Of a stretch of 64,000 bases of DNA, positions 9,634 to 19,409 are shown one piece after another. The position numbers and the translations under genes were made by a program. A model generated the notes under the pieces. That model worked only from the letters and a program-made list of their open reading frames with translations. It did no database searches and was not told the origin of the DNA. The stretch comes from UJ101 sp047975265. GTDB lineage: Bacteria > Bacteroidota > Bacteroidia > Flavobacteriales > UJ101. The first letter of the stretch is position 1. The number at the start of each line of letters is the position of its first letter. The DNA lies in the NCBI GenBank assembly GCA_047975265.1, contig JBKEDE010000042.1:26208-90207 (forward strand), given 5' to 3'.

Positions 9634-9713
9634 AATTATTTTCAGAAACTGAGTTTTTCAAAAAAAAGACATAAATTTACACGATTTATCAATTTTTAGA
9701 AAAAGAAACTAAT

Positions 9714-10739
9714 ATGGGGTTATTTGATTTCATGACTCATGATATTGCAATCGATTTAGGGACAGCGAATACGTTAATTATCCATAATAATAAAATTGTG
9801 GTGGACAGTCCTTCTATTGTCGCCATAGATAGAAGGACTGAGAAGTTAATTGCCGTAGGGGAAAAAGCAAAACAAATGCAAGGAAAAACGCATGAAAATA
9901 TCAAAACCATACGACCGTTAAAAGATGGTGTAATCGCTGATTTTGACGCTTCCGAAGGAATGATACGAGAATTTATCCGAAGTATTCCGGCTTTGAAAAA
10001 GCGTTTTTTTTCTCCTTCTTTAAGAATGGTCATTTGTATTCCTTCCGGAATTACTGAAGTAGAAAAAAGAGCCGTAAAAGATTCTGCCAGCCACATCAAA
10101 GCTAGAGATGTAAAATTAATTTATGAGCCGATGGCGGCGGCCTTAGGTGTAGGGATTGATGTTCAACAACCCAAAGGAAACATGGTTATTGATATCGGAG
10201 GAGGAACAACGGAGATTGCGGTGATTGCCTTAGGCGGAATTGTCTGTGATAAATCAGTTAAAGTTGCAGGTGATGTTTTCACGGCTGATATAGCTTATTA
10301 TATGCGGACACATCATAATTTATATGTTGGAGAAAAAACGGCTGAAGAAATTAAAATTGATGTTGGAGCAGCTATAGAGGATTTGCCTCATCCTCCTGAT
10401 GATTTGCCTGTGCAAGGGCGTGATTTACTGACCGGAAAACCGAAAGAAATTGTTGTAAGCTATAAAGAAATAGCCCAAGCACTTGACAAATCTATTCTTC
10501 GGGTAGAAGATGCTATTATGGAAACACTTTCCATTACTCCACCGGAGTTAGCTGCCGATATTTATAATACAGGAATTTACATGGCGGGAGGAGGTTCTTT
10601 ATTAAGAGGTTTGGACGAACGAATTTCTAAAAAAACTGATTTGCCCGTCTATATTGCGGAAGATCCTTTAAAAGCGATTGTAAGAGGCACAGGAATAGCC
10701 CTTAAAAATATTGATAAATTTAGTTTCTTAATGTCTTAA
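9714..10739 (+). CDS. mreB: Rod shape-determining protein MreB
   Basis: A bacterial actin that guides side-wall peptidoglycan synthesis. The 341 residues show the actin-fold phosphate loops: DLGTANTLI near the N-terminus and IDIGGGTTEIAVIALGGIV at about 160-178, with MAGGGSLLRGL near the end for adenosine. The short N-terminal MGLFDFM precedes the fold and may help membrane contact, as known for some MreB proteins. It is the first gene of a five-gene elongation operon (mreB, mreC, mreD, mrdA, rodA) with 14 bases to mreC. Confidence 0.97.
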   Translation: MGLFDFMTHDIAIDLGTANTLIIHNNKIVVDSPSIVAIDRRTEKLIAVGEKAKQMQGKTHENIKTIRPLKDGVIADFDASEGMIREFIRSIPALKKRFFSPSLRMVICIPSGITEVEKRAVKDSASHIKARDVKLIYEPMAAALGVGIDVQQPKGNMVIDIGGGTTEIAVIALGGIVCDKSVKVAGDVFTADIAYYMRTHHNLYVGEKTAEEIKIDVGAAIEDLPHPPDDLPVQGRDLLTGKPKEIVVSYKEIAQALDKSILRVEDAIMETLSITPPELAADIYNTGIYMAGGGSLLRGLDERISKKTDLPVYIAEDPLKAIVRGTGIALKNIDKFSFLMS

Positions 10740-10753
10740 GACTAAGTTGAAGC

Positions 10754-11581
10754 ATGTTTCAAATTATACAATTTATACAAAGAAGAAGTCATTTTTTTGT
10801 TTTTCTTATATTAGAAATAGTTGCTGTTGCATTAATAATCAGGAGTTATTATACACATACTATTTATTTTTTAAACTCAGCAAATTATATTTCGGGAAGT
10901 TTATATTCTGCTGAAAATAATTTTTCTAAATATCTTACGTTAGATTCTGAAAATCAAAAACTTTTAGAAGAAAATACTGTTTTAAAAAATAAAATTTCTA
11001 TACTTGAAAATATAAATGCCTCTTCCGGAAGTGCCATCCAAATTGTGGATTCTACCCAATTTCAACGGTACAAATACATTCCTGCACGCATTATATCAAA
11101 CACGGTTTCAAAAAAGAATAATTATCTTAGTATTAATAAAGGGAGACGAGACCAAATAACCCAAGATATGGCTGTAATTACAGACAAAGGCGTTATCGGA
11201 ATAACCGATTTTACCACAAATAAATTTACTCGGGTGATGTCTCTTCTTAACGAAAATACGAGAATCAACAGCAATATAAAAAACAAAGGGGTTTTTGGAA
11301 CTGTAGAATGGAATGGGGTAGATTATCGCTATGTTCAGCTTAGGGATATACCGAAGCACCTGAAGATCGAAATTAACGATACGGTTGTAACAGATATCCG
11401 TTCTAATATATTCCCTTCTGGAATACCTATTGGAATTATAAAAGATTTTAAATTGGAAGAAGGAACTGATGAATACGTTGCCAACGTAGAACTTTTTGAA
11501 GATTTTGTAAAAGTTGAAAATGTTTATGTTGTAACCGATTTTGATAAAATTGAAACCGACAGCCTGCATGTTAGACCTTAG
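10754..11581 (+). CDS. mreC: Rod shape-determining protein MreC
   Basis: A 275-residue periplasmic scaffold of the elongasome. A cytoplasmic tip and one transmembrane segment at about 14-32 are followed by a coiled-coil at about 65-95 (LDSENQKLLEENTVLKNKIS), then the beta-rich MreC domain with the typical GVIGI and GTVEWNG turns. It lies between mreB and mreD. The last 14 bases overlap mreD if mreD begins at the ATG chosen here. Confidence 0.9.
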   Translation: MFQIIQFIQRRSHFFVFLILEIVAVALIIRSYYTHTIYFLNSANYISGSLYSAENNFSKYLTLDSENQKLLEENTVLKNKISILENINASSGSAIQIVDSTQFQRYKYIPARIISNTVSKKNNYLSINKGRRDQITQDMAVITDKGVIGITDFTTNKFTRVMSLLNENTRINSNIKNKGVFGTVEWNGVDYRYVQLRDIPKHLKIEINDTVVTDIRSNIFPSGIPIGIIKDFKLEEGTDEYVANVELFEDFVKVENVYVVTDFDKIETDSLHVRP

Positions 11582-12089
11582 AAATCACATACAATTTATC
11601 ATTACGGCTATACTTGTTTTACTGGCTCAGGTACTTATTTTTAGTAATACCAATCTGTTTTCGTGGCTGAACCCTTTAGTCTGTTCGCTTTTTGTATTTT
11701 CGTTTCCTACCCGCAACCGCATGAGTTTAATTATTTATTCATTTTTGTTGGGATTGTGTCTTGACAGTATGTTTAATACAGGAGGAATTAATGCTTTTGC
11801 ACTAACGTTTATTGCCTATATTCGAGAACCTTTATGGAGAAAATTTTCGTTAATACGAGAAGATAAAAACGCTCTTGCTATACGAACTAAAAATCCTAAC
11901 ATATTCTTTTTTAGTGTGCTCATTTTAATTTTCGTTCATCATTTTATTATTTTTTCAATTGAAAATTTTAATTTTGCAATGATTCACTACTTAATGCTTA
12001 AAATTTTATTGAGTAGTATCATTACTTTTAGTATCATTTTGTTACTGTATAGTATTTTCAGAATTAAAATCTTAAATGGAGAAGAATAA
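11568..12089 (+). CDS. mreD: Rod shape-determining protein MreD
   Basis: A small integral membrane protein of the elongasome with five or six hydrophobic segments. I chose the ATG at 11568 (MLDLRNHIQF), which gives 173 residues and a 14-base overlap with mreC. An upstream in-frame ATG at 11541 would add nine charged residues and a longer overlap. The motif LGLCLDSMFNTGGINAFALTF in the middle, with its Asp and Gly, fits MreD. It overlaps the next gene by 14 bases as well, so translation is probably coupled along the operon. Confidence 0.82.
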   Translation: MLDLRNHIQFIITAILVLLAQVLIFSNTNLFSWLNPLVCSLFVFSFPTRNRMSLIIYSFLLGLCLDSMFNTGGINAFALTFIAYIREPLWRKFSLIREDKNALAIRTKNPNIFFFSVLILIFVHHFIIFSIENFNFAMIHYLMLKILLSSIITFSIILLLYSIFRIKILNGEE

Positions 12090-14037
12090 CACTGTATATC
12101 TTTTTTTTGTCGTCATTTTTATTTTTGTCGTCGTTTTTATTTTAAAATTAGCACAGTTACAATTATGGGATGATAAATACATCATATCGTCAAATAACCT
12201 CTCCATCCGAAAAAAGATTACCGTACCGGAACGAGGATTTATATACGATCGTACCGGAAAATTATTAGTAGCCAATAAACCATCGTATGATGTTAACTTA
12301 ATATATGGAAAAGGATTAGGAAAAGATTTTGATACCCTTGAACTCTGCAAACTCATTAAAATTGATACAGTTAAATTCAACGCTATCTTAAAAGATGCAC
12401 GGTTTAAATATAACACACCCTACGCTTTAAGAGAAAATGTATCACAAGATGAGATTGCCCTTATACAAGAAAAAATACATCATTATCCTAATATCAAAAT
12501 AGATAATCAAGGTTCTAGAGAATATTTGGTTAATTCAGGATACCACATTTTAGGGTATTTAAGAAAAATATCGCCTTCACAACTAAAAAAAGATACATTA
12601 GAATATTATAATCAAAATGACCGTGTCGGAAAAGCAGGTGTGGAAGCTTCTTACGAAAATGCTTTAAGAGGTGAAAAAGGAATTGAATATTTTAGGGTAG
12701 ATAACAGAGGAAATACCATCGGATCTTATGAGAATGGGGAACATAACAAAAAACCCATTTCAGGCCATGACATTACTTTAACCATTGATTTTAAATTACA
12801 GCAATATGCTGAAAAATTAATGCAAAATAAGCGTGGAGCTATTGTAGCAATAGACCCTAGCAATGGTGAGATTTTAGCTTTGGTTTCCTCTCCTTACATC
12901 AATCCTAAAGAAATGAGTGACCAAAACTTTAATCATTATTTCTCAGTTTATAACAACGATACCATTTATAACCGCTTAAACAACAAAGCTGCTGCAGGAC
13001 GTTATCCTCCGGGATCACCTTTTAAAATGCTGATAGGCTTGATTGCTTTACAAGAAAGCGTTATTCAGGATTCCATTCCCAAATACATTTGTAAGCACGG
13101 ATTTCCTTTAGGAAGAGGAAGAAAAATCGGATGCCATTGTGGCTATTATTACAGACCTATTCGAGTGGATCAGGCGATTGCCCGATCTTGTAATAATTTC
13201 TTTGCCAGCTCTTATCGCGACATTGTACGAAAATATGAAAATGATTCAGTAGGAATTAACCAATGGCGTAAACATATGCAGAGTTTTGGATTGGATACTT
13301 GGTTTGGAAATGATATTCATGAAGGAAGTAGAGGAAGAATTCCTTCTGCCGATGTGTACAATCGTTATTACGGTTATTATTCTAAAGGTAGCTGGAATGT
13401 TATGGCATCTGTTTCAAACGGAATTGGACAAGGAGAAGTAGAGGTAACACCACTTCAAATGGCTAATTACATTGCCGCTATCGCCAACAAAGGATTTTAT
13501 TATACACCTCATATCGTAAAAGCCATTGATAATAAATTATTAACGGATTCGATTTATCGTCAAAAAAACATAACCTCTATTGATCCTAAATATTTTAATG
13601 CGATTATAAAAGGGATGCAAGGTGTTTTTGATTACGGTACTGCCAGAAGTTTCCGCCATTCTAAAATTGCTATGGCAGGGAAAACAGGAACTTCGCAAAA
13701 CCCTCAAGGTCAAGATCATTCTATTTTTACTTTGTTTGCTCCTGTCGATCATCCTAAAATTGCTCTTGCTACGATTGTAGAAAACGGTCATTACGGAGCT
13801 ACATGGGCAGGTCCGATATCTTCTTTGATTGCTGAAAAATATTTAACGGATACCATCACGAGGAAGTACTTAGAAAAACGCATGATTGAAAAGAGTTTCT
13901 ACTCTGAGTATAAAAAACAAGCCGATGATTATTATCAAAAAATACAGGAAAATAAGAGAATTAGCAGGACTGAAACTCTTTTAAAGAATATAAAAGAAAC
14001 GTTTGGATTAATTGATTTATTAAAAATAACTCATTGA
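12076..14037 (+). CDS. mrdA: Penicillin-binding protein 2 (elongation transpeptidase)
   Basis: A class B PBP that cross-links side-wall peptidoglycan together with RodA. It has 653 residues: one transmembrane anchor at about 6-26, a dimerisation/pedestal domain with PERGFIYDRTGKLL at about 51-64, and a C-terminal transpeptidase. Catalytic motifs are GSPFK with Ser314, SCNNF as the SxN motif, and GKTGTSQ as the KTG motif. Its position directly before rodA and after mreD supports the elongation rather than division PBP. Confidence 0.95.
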   Translation: MEKNNTVYLFFVVIFIFVVVFILKLAQLQLWDDKYIISSNNLSIRKKITVPERGFIYDRTGKLLVANKPSYDVNLIYGKGLGKDFDTLELCKLIKIDTVKFNAILKDARFKYNTPYALRENVSQDEIALIQEKIHHYPNIKIDNQGSREYLVNSGYHILGYLRKISPSQLKKDTLEYYNQNDRVGKAGVEASYENALRGEKGIEYFRVDNRGNTIGSYENGEHNKKPISGHDITLTIDFKLQQYAEKLMQNKRGAIVAIDPSNGEILALVSSPYINPKEMSDQNFNHYFSVYNNDTIYNRLNNKAAAGRYPPGSPFKMLIGLIALQESVIQDSIPKYICKHGFPLGRGRKIGCHCGYYYRPIRVDQAIARSCNNFFASSYRDIVRKYENDSVGINQWRKHMQSFGLDTWFGNDIHEGSRGRIPSADVYNRYYGYYSKGSWNVMASVSNGIGQGEVEVTPLQMANYIAAIANKGFYYTPHIVKAIDNKLLTDSIYRQKNITSIDPKYFNAIIKGMQGVFDYGTARSFRHSKIAMAGKTGTSQNPQGQDHSIFTLFAPVDHPKIALATIVENGHYGATWAGPISSLIAEKYLTDTITRKYLEKRMIEKSFYSEYKKQADDYYQKIQENKRISRTETLLKNIKETFGLIDLLKITH

Positions 14038-14055
14038 ATGTAAGTTGTTTATATT

Positions 14056-15348
14056 TTGCAGAATAAAAGTAGAAATATCATTTTTAATATAGACTGGTTC
14101 GTTATCTTTCTATATATTTTAATTGCCGGGTTTGGAGTTTTGTCTATCAATGCTGTTGATCATGCTCACGCTTTAAAACAGATTATATGGGTTTCTACAA
14201 GTATTCCTATTATTATTATCACTTGTTCTTTAAATCAGTCTTTTTACGAACGTTTTTCAGGCCTTTTTTATTTAATATGTATTTTATTACTTGCCGGATT
14301 ATTTGTTTTTGGAGAAACTATTAACGGAGCTACGGCATGGTATTCCTTTTTTGGGTTTTTTAGTATTCAACCCACCGAATTTTCAAAAATAGGTGTTGCA
14401 CTAATCATCAGCAATTTCTTGGCTACACCAAAACTGGAAATGAACAAACCGTCCACTTTATTCATTGCTTTAGGCTATTTGGTAGTTCCGTTAATCTTAA
14501 TTAAACTTCAGCCTGACGATGGGTCTGTCTTGGTATTTTCCGCATTTTTTATAGGATTATTGGTCTATCGCGTTTGGATGGTTAAGCAACTTTTTTTAAT
14601 CGGAATTACTTTTTTAATACTATTCATTTTGGGGATTGCCTACTCTGATCTTATCCAATATTTTTATAATAATTTCTATATTCTGATTATAGGAATTTCA
14701 TGTATTACACTCATAATCTTTATTATTTTCAGATTTGTTTTCTATATTAACAAACCAACTATTTACTTAATGGCTGTTATGGGCATATTGTTCTGTATCG
14801 GAACTATTTTTGCATCCGAAGCCATTTTCAGCAATTTAAAACCCCACCAAAAAGACCGTATTGAGATTTTATTTTTGGATGATACTAATAAAAAAATCAG
14901 AAATGAAAAAAACGGATATAATTTATATACAGCCAAATCGGCTATTGCTTCAGGAGAGTTGTACGGCAAAGGATATTTAAAAGGTGATATGCCTAAAGGG
15001 AACATTGTTCCGGAACAAGAAACAGACTATATTTTTACCGTAATCGGAGAAGAATGGGGTTTTATGGGTAGCTCGGTTTTTATCATGATATACGGAATCT
15101 TTTTATTACGGTTATTTTGGCTTGCACATAGGCAACGTACAATATTTTCCAGTTATTTTGGTTATTCTGTTGCCGGCATTTTTACCGTACATTTTATTAT
15201 AAATATTGCCATGGTTATGGGAATTTTTCCAACTATTGGAATCCCTTTACCTTTTTTAAGCTACGGAGGTTCTTCTTTATGGGGATTTACTCTAATGCTT
15301 TTTATTATGATTCGCTTAGATGCTGAAAGAATGCAAGTTTTACGTTAA
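14056..15348 (+). CDS. rodA: Rod shape-determining protein RodA (SEDS glycosyltransferase)
   Basis: A polytopic SEDS-family peptidoglycan polymerase, 430 residues with about ten to twelve hydrophobic segments. Signature parts are FFSIQPTEFSKIGVALIISN at about 107-126, LKLQPDDGSVLV at about 153-163, GYLKGDMPKGNIVPEQETDYIFTVIGEE split around residue 320, and the C-terminal GIPLPFLSYGGSS. No in-frame ATG lies before the first membrane segment, so TTG at 14056 is the likely start. It lies 18 bases after mrdA and ends the operon, convergent with asd. Confidence 0.93.
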   Translation: MQNKSRNIIFNIDWFVIFLYILIAGFGVLSINAVDHAHALKQIIWVSTSIPIIIITCSLNQSFYERFSGLFYLICILLLAGLFVFGETINGATAWYSFFGFFSIQPTEFSKIGVALIISNFLATPKLEMNKPSTLFIALGYLVVPLILIKLQPDDGSVLVFSAFFIGLLVYRVWMVKQLFLIGITFLILFILGIAYSDLIQYFYNNFYILIIGISCITLIIFIIFRFVFYINKPTIYLMAVMGILFCIGTIFASEAIFSNLKPHQKDRIEILFLDDTNKKIRNEKNGYNLYTAKSAIASGELYGKGYLKGDMPKGNIVPEQETDYIFTVIGEEWGFMGSSVFIMIYGIFLLRLFWLAHRQRTIFSSYFGYSVAGIFTVHFIINIAMVMGIFPTIGIPLPFLSYGGSSLWGFTLMLFIMIRLDAERMQVLR

Positions 15349-15371
15349 AATCAAGATTATATTTTCCTATT

Positions 15372-16385
15372 TCAAACCACAGCAAATTTTTCTTCTACTA
15401 AATATTCTGCTATTTGAACAGCATTTAAAGCAGCTCCTTTTTTAATTTGATCGCCTACACACCAAAAAGCAATACCTTTCGGGTTAGTAAGGTCTTTACG
15501 TAATCTTCCTATATAAATATCATCTTTACCTGATAAAAACAACGGCATGGGATATTCCAAATTAGCCGTATTATCATATACTTTTAACCCTTTTGCTTTT
15601 GTAAAAGCACTTCTTACTTCTGCTATCTCTAAAGGCTCTTCTGTTTCAACCCAAATTGATTCCGAGTGAGCACGCATAACCGGGACACGCACACAGGTAG
15701 CACTTACCTCAATATCAGAATTCATGATTTTTTTGGTTTCATGATACATCTTCATTTCTTCTTTTGTATAACCATTTTCTGTAAATACATCTACCTGAGG
15801 AATTACATTTAATGAAAGTTGGTAAGCAAATTTTTCTATGGTTAACCTATCTCCGTTTGCCAATTGTTTCATCTGTTTTTCTAATTCTGCCATTCCTTGA
15901 GCTCCGGCTCCTGAAGCAGATTGATACGTAGAAACATGTACTCTCTCAATATGTGATAATTTTTCGATAGGTTGCAAAGCCACGACCATCAAAATTGTTG
16001 TACAATTTGGATTAGCAATAATATTTTTGGGTGTTTTTAAGGCATCTTCTGCATTCACTTCAGGAACAACTAATGGAACATCTTTATCCATTCTGAAAGC
16101 ACTGGAATTATCAATCATAATTGTCCCGTGTTTGGTAATGGTTTCAGCATATTCTTTGGATGTATCTCCTCCGGCAGATGTTAAAGCAATATCGATGTCT
16201 TTAAAAGCATCATTATGTTTTAATTCTTGAACAGTTAATTCTTTTCCTTTAAATAAAAATTTTTGACCGGCACTTCGTTTTGAACCAAATAACACCAATT
16301 CGTCTAAAGGAAAGCTTCTTTCCTCTAAAACTTTCAAAAATTCCTGCCCTACAGCTCCGCTGGCACCTACAATCGCTACTTTCAT
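15372..16385 (-). CDS. asd: Aspartate-semialdehyde dehydrogenase
   Basis: It reduces aspartyl phosphate to aspartate semialdehyde with NADPH, feeding diaminopimelate, lysine, threonine and methionine synthesis. The 337 residues begin with the NADP loop MKVAIVGASGAVGQ. NPNCTT holds the catalytic Cys128, SYQSASGAGAQG follows, and RVPVMRAHSESIW is the substrate region with Arg and His. The frame is open 14 codons further upstream, but a TACTTTTG promoter element lies inside that stretch and the dinucleotide loop starts at the internal ATG, so I use 16385. Confidence 0.95.
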   Translation of the reverse strand: MKVAIVGASGAVGQEFLKVLEERSFPLDELVLFGSKRSAGQKFLFKGKELTVQELKHNDAFKDIDIALTSAGGDTSKEYAETITKHGTIMIDNSSAFRMDKDVPLVVPEVNAEDALKTPKNIIANPNCTTILMVVALQPIEKLSHIERVHVSTYQSASGAGAQGMAELEKQMKQLANGDRLTIEKFAYQLSLNVIPQVDVFTENGYTKEEMKMYHETKKIMNSDIEVSATCVRVPVMRAHSESIWVETEEPLEIAEVRSAFTKAKGLKVYDNTANLEYPMPLFLSGKDDIYIGRLRKDLTNPKGIAFWCVGDQIKKGAALNAVQIAEYLVEEKFAVV

Positions 16386-16401
16386 TTTTATGGATTTGTT
16401 A

Positions 16402-16409
16402 CAAAAGTA
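16402..16409 (-). promoter_or_regulatory. Bacteroidota-type -7 element for asd
   Basis: On the minus strand TACTTTTG matches TAnnTTTG, 17 bases before the chosen asd ATG. A TTG lies about 15 bases further upstream. The position rules against the longer asd reading frame start at 16427. Confidence 0.48.
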
Positions 16410-16471
16410 CACAAAAAAGCAATCCAAGATTCTAATTAAAATGCTTTTTACATATTTTCACAAACCGTTAA

Positions 16472-16981
16472 TTATTTAACTTTCTTATATAATGGGACAG
16501 TACTGCAAGCCTCACCATACATCAAACTTTTAACCACCGGTTTTATTTTTTGTAATAAAAGAATATAAGCATTTTCAGGAATAGGTAAATTACGGCAACC
16601 TTTTATAATAACAGGTTTGTCTCGATAAGGTTCTACATCCATTTCCCAAATAATATCATGAAACAAAACTTCTTCTAAACGGTCTAAATTACCTTGAACT
16701 ACATATTTAGCATAATCTTGAAGGTGTAAAGCAATTAACATAAAAGCCCACGAAGGAATAACGACCTCTGTAGAACACGTAAGTGCTATAAATTGATCTT
16801 TATATTGGCTCCAATTGTGCTGTTTTATTTTTTCACGAAAATCCTTTTCCTTTAAAACCAAACCTTCATGCAACCATTGTGAAAGATCAAAAACAACACG
16901 TTTTTCTTTAGGATAAAAATCTTCCAAATCTAACGTTACTAAAGGACTTTTTTCTATTCTATTAACGACTTTTTTACACAT
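16472..16981 (-). CDS. DUF2480 family protein
   Basis: A 169-residue soluble protein with no signal peptide or membrane segment. I recognise the Bacteroidota-specific DUF2480 family by its overall pattern: LDLEDFYPKEKRVVFDLSQWL near the N-terminus, TCSTEVVIPSWAFMLIA in the middle, VIIKGCRN and the C-terminal LMYGEACSTVPLYKK. Two or three conserved Cys residues may bind a metal, but that is inference and the function is unknown. It sits upstream of asd on the same strand with 86 bases between them, and asd appears to have its own promoter. Confidence 0.75.
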   Translation of the reverse strand: MCKKVVNRIEKSPLVTLDLEDFYPKEKRVVFDLSQWLHEGLVLKEKDFREKIKQHNWSQYKDQFIALTCSTEVVIPSWAFMLIALHLQDYAKYVVQGNLDRLEEVLFHDIIWEMDVEPYRDKPVIIKGCRNLPIPENAYILLLQKIKPVVKSLMYGEACSTVPLYKKVK

Positions 16982-17000
16982 ATCATTCTACTTAGAATAC

Positions 17001-17008
17001 CAAAAATA
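17001..17008 (-). promoter_or_regulatory. Bacteroidota-type -7 element for the DUF2480 gene
   Basis: On the minus strand TATTTTTG matches TAnnTTTG, 20 bases before the ATG at 16981. Confidence 0.42.
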
Positions 17009-17107
17009 CTAAAATTCTACGATAATCGATTGAATATTACGGCTGATCCAACAATACTAAAAATCATAACGTTGATAATTATTTTTTCTCATTCGATATG
17101 TTTTCTG

Positions 17108-17115
17108 TACTTTTG
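17108..17115 (+). promoter_or_regulatory. Bacteroidota-type -7 element for yicC-gmk
   Basis: TACTTTTG matches TAnnTTTG and lies 15 bases before the yicC ATG. The leader would be very short, as seen at several promoters in this window. Confidence 0.42.
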
Positions 17116-17129
17116 AGAAAAGAAAAAGT

Positions 17130-17996
17130 ATGATTCAGTCCATGACGGGTTATGGTAAATCGGCTGTCCAGCTTCCTGAAAAGAAAATTACTATCGAAAT
17201 CAAAACTTTAAATAGTAAACAATTGGATTTAAACGTTCGGATGCCTTCCTTTTATAAAGAGAAAGAAATTGAAATTCGTAAGCAGTTAGGAAAAAAATTA
17301 ATACGTGGGAAAATTGAATTTAATTTTTACTCTGAATTAACGGGCGTAGAAAAATCTCAAACCATTAATAAAAAAATTGCACGAGCCTATATTGATGATT
17401 TAAAGGAAATTACACCAACAGATAACGAAACAGAATTGTTGCAAATTGCTATGAGAATGCCTGATACCACCACGTCTTCCCGTGATGAAATTAATGAAGA
17501 AGAATGGTTTCAAATTCAAAAAGTAATTGATGAAGCCATTGAAAATACAATTCAATTTAGAATAGATGAAGGAAGATCAATTGAGATAGATTTTAAAGAA
17601 CATATTATAAATATCGGACATCTTTTAGAAAAAATACAACTCTATGAAATTGAACGAATTGAAAACCTTAAATTACGCTTAAAAGAAAAAGTAGAAGAAG
17701 TTGTTGGAAAAACCAATATTGATGAAAATCGATTTGAGCAAGAATTAATATTTTATATTGAAAAATTGGATATTAACGAAGAAAAAGTTCGATTAAAAAA
17801 TCATTTGGATTATTTTATTGAGCAGCTAAATTCCAAAGATTCCAATGGTAAAAAATTAGGATTTATTACGCAGGAAATTGGTCGGGAAATCAATACTTTA
17901 GGCTCTAAATCGAATCATACCGAAATGCAAAAAATAGTCATTCAAATGAAAGATGAATTAGAAAAAATCAAAGAACAAATTCTAAATTCACTATAA
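17130..17996 (+). CDS. yicC: YicC/YloC family endoribonuclease
   Basis: A 288-residue member of the YicC family, for which endoribonuclease activity has been reported in other bacteria. The diagnostic N-terminus MIQSMTGYGKS is intact, followed by IEIKTLNSKQLDLNVRMP. The C-terminal part has DYFIEQLNSKDSNGKKLGFITQE then REINTLGSKSNH (residues 233-271 region), the conserved DUF1732 segment. The next gene, gmk, begins one base after its stop codon. This yicC-gmk pairing is found widely in bacteria and points to co-expression. Confidence 0.93.
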   Translation: MIQSMTGYGKSAVQLPEKKITIEIKTLNSKQLDLNVRMPSFYKEKEIEIRKQLGKKLIRGKIEFNFYSELTGVEKSQTINKKIARAYIDDLKEITPTDNETELLQIAMRMPDTTTSSRDEINEEEWFQIQKVIDEAIENTIQFRIDEGRSIEIDFKEHIINIGHLLEKIQLYEIERIENLKLRLKEKVEEVVGKTNIDENRFEQELIFYIEKLDINEEKVRLKNHLDYFIEQLNSKDSNGKKLGFITQEIGREINTLGSKSNHTEMQKIVIQMKDELEKIKEQILNSL

Positions 17997-17997
17997 A

Positions 17998-18564
17998 ATG
18001 AATCAAGGAAAACTCATTATTTTTTCTGCTCCGTCAGGTTCCGGAAAAACAACGATTGTACGTCATCTACTTCAACATAATTCTTCGCTATCTTTTTCTA
18101 TTTCATGCACAACTCGTGAAAAAAGAAAACATGAAATAAACGGAAAAGATTATTACTTTATTTCTTTAAGTGATTTTGAAAAAAAAATTCAACAAAATGA
18201 GTTTATTGAATACGAAGAAGTTTACAAAGATAATTATTACGGTACATTAAAATCAGAAGTGGAGCGTATTTGGAAAGAAGGAAAGCACGTTGTCTTTGAT
18301 ATGGATGTTGTCGGCGGATTGAATATTAAAAAGCAATTTGGAAATCAGGCATTAGCTATTTTTATACGACCCCCGTCTGTAGAAGAATTGCAACGTCGCC
18401 TCGAAAATCGCTCAACTGAAACTCCTGAAAAAATGGCTATGCGTATAGCCAAAGCTGAACAAGAAATGGCTCTTGCACAAAAATTTGATGTAATTTTAAT
18501 AAATGATTGTTTAGAAAAAGCTCAAAAAGAAGCTCAGAAAATAATTAATAATTTTATTCTTTAA
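17998..18564 (+). CDS. gmk: Guanylate kinase
   Basis: It phosphorylates GMP to GDP. The 188 residues have the usual length. The P-loop SAPSGSGKTT is at 10-19, STTR-like SCTTREKRKHEINGKDY at about 37-53 is the GMP-binding region, and Tyr/Glu residues of FIEYEEVYKDNYYGT follow. RLENRSTETPEKMAMRIAKAE is the lid with its arginines. It lies one base after yicC and 11 bases before the alpha/beta hydrolase. Confidence 0.96.
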   Translation: MNQGKLIIFSAPSGSGKTTIVRHLLQHNSSLSFSISCTTREKRKHEINGKDYYFISLSDFEKKIQQNEFIEYEEVYKDNYYGTLKSEVERIWKEGKHVVFDMDVVGGLNIKKQFGNQALAIFIRPPSVEELQRRLENRSTETPEKMAMRIAKAEQEMALAQKFDVILINDCLEKAQKEAQKIINNFIL

Positions 18565-18575
18565 AATGATGAACC

Positions 18576-19409
18576 ATGTCAATACAGAATATTCATTACG
18601 TAATTGAAGGAAAAGGAATTCCTGTAGTATTATTGCATGGTTTTTTAGAAGATATAACCATGTGGGATGAATTTTCTACTAAATTGATTACACAACATAC
18701 CATTATCAGAATAGACCTTTTAGGGCATGGAAAAACAATTTCGCAAGGAGCTGTTTACAGCATGGAAGAACAAGCAAAACTTGTAAAGTCTGTTTTAGAC
18801 CAAGAACAAATTTCAGAAGTCATTATAATTGGGCATTCTATGGGGGGTTATATAACTTTGGCTTTTGCAGAACAATATCCCCAAATGGTCAAAGGATTTT
18901 CCTTATTTTTTTCTTCTGCAACAGAAGACAGCTCTAAAAAAAAAGAACAACGAAACCGATTGGTCGAACTTGTGAAAAAACAACGACAATCTTTTATTCA
19001 AACAGCTATTCCCAACCTTTTTCATAATCCTGACAAGAAACTGTTGCAGCCTTTTGTTGAAAAAACAAAAAAAATGGCTAAAAACGTAACTACAGAAAAT
19101 ATAGTAGCTTCTCTTTACGGAATGCGTTCACGAAAAGACCGAACGTCTGTTTTACAAACCAGCATTCCCAAACAGTTATTAATGGGGAGATTCGATACAG
19201 CACTAGATAGAAAATCACTTGAAAAACAAATAAATACCGCTTATAATTTAGAGTATAAAATTTTTGATACCGGACACATGGGACATTACGAAGCTCCAAA
19301 AGAAACGTTTACTGAAGTAAATACTTTTATAAAAAATGTTGTTAGCCACTGGCATTTTACATTTTTTTATATAATCCGTTTGGAATTAATCTCAATAATT
19401 TGGCAATAA
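18576..19409 (+). CDS. Alpha/beta hydrolase with an altered C-terminal tail
   Basis: A 277-residue alpha/beta-fold hydrolase of unknown substrate. VVLLHGFLED at 17-26 forms the oxyanion region, GHSMGGY at 86-92 holds the nucleophile Ser88, and FDTGHMGHYEAP near residue 232 supplies the catalytic His. The conserved fold should end near FIKNVV at about residue 255. The last 22 residues, rich in aromatic and hydrophobic residues, are encoded from the inverted-repeat boundary of the adjacent SDR segment and overlap the SDR gene by 53 bases. I infer that the original stop codon was lost when that segment arrived. It probably belongs to the yicC-gmk transcript. Confidence 0.82.
   Translation: MSIQNIHYVIEGKGIPVVLLHGFLEDITMWDEFSTKLITQHTIIRIDLLGHGKTISQGAVYSMEEQAKLVKSVLDQEQISEVIIIGHSMGGYITLAFAEQYPQMVKGFSLFFSSATEDSSKKKEQRNRLVELVKKQRQSFIQTAIPNLFHNPDKKLLQPFVEKTKKMAKNVTTENIVASLYGMRSRKDRTSVLQTSIPKQLLMGRFDTALDRKSLEKQINTAYNLEYKIFDTGHMGHYEAPKETFTEVNTFIKNVVSHWHFTFFYIIRLELISIIWQ

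Noticed and set aside
9634..9713. Terminator between sppA and mreB
   Set aside because: Only a four-pair stem (TCAG/CTGA) is present before the T run, too weak to list as a terminator.
16386..16427. Longer N-terminus for asd
   Set aside because: It would place a TACTTTTG promoter inside the gene, and the dinucleotide-binding loop begins at the internal ATG.
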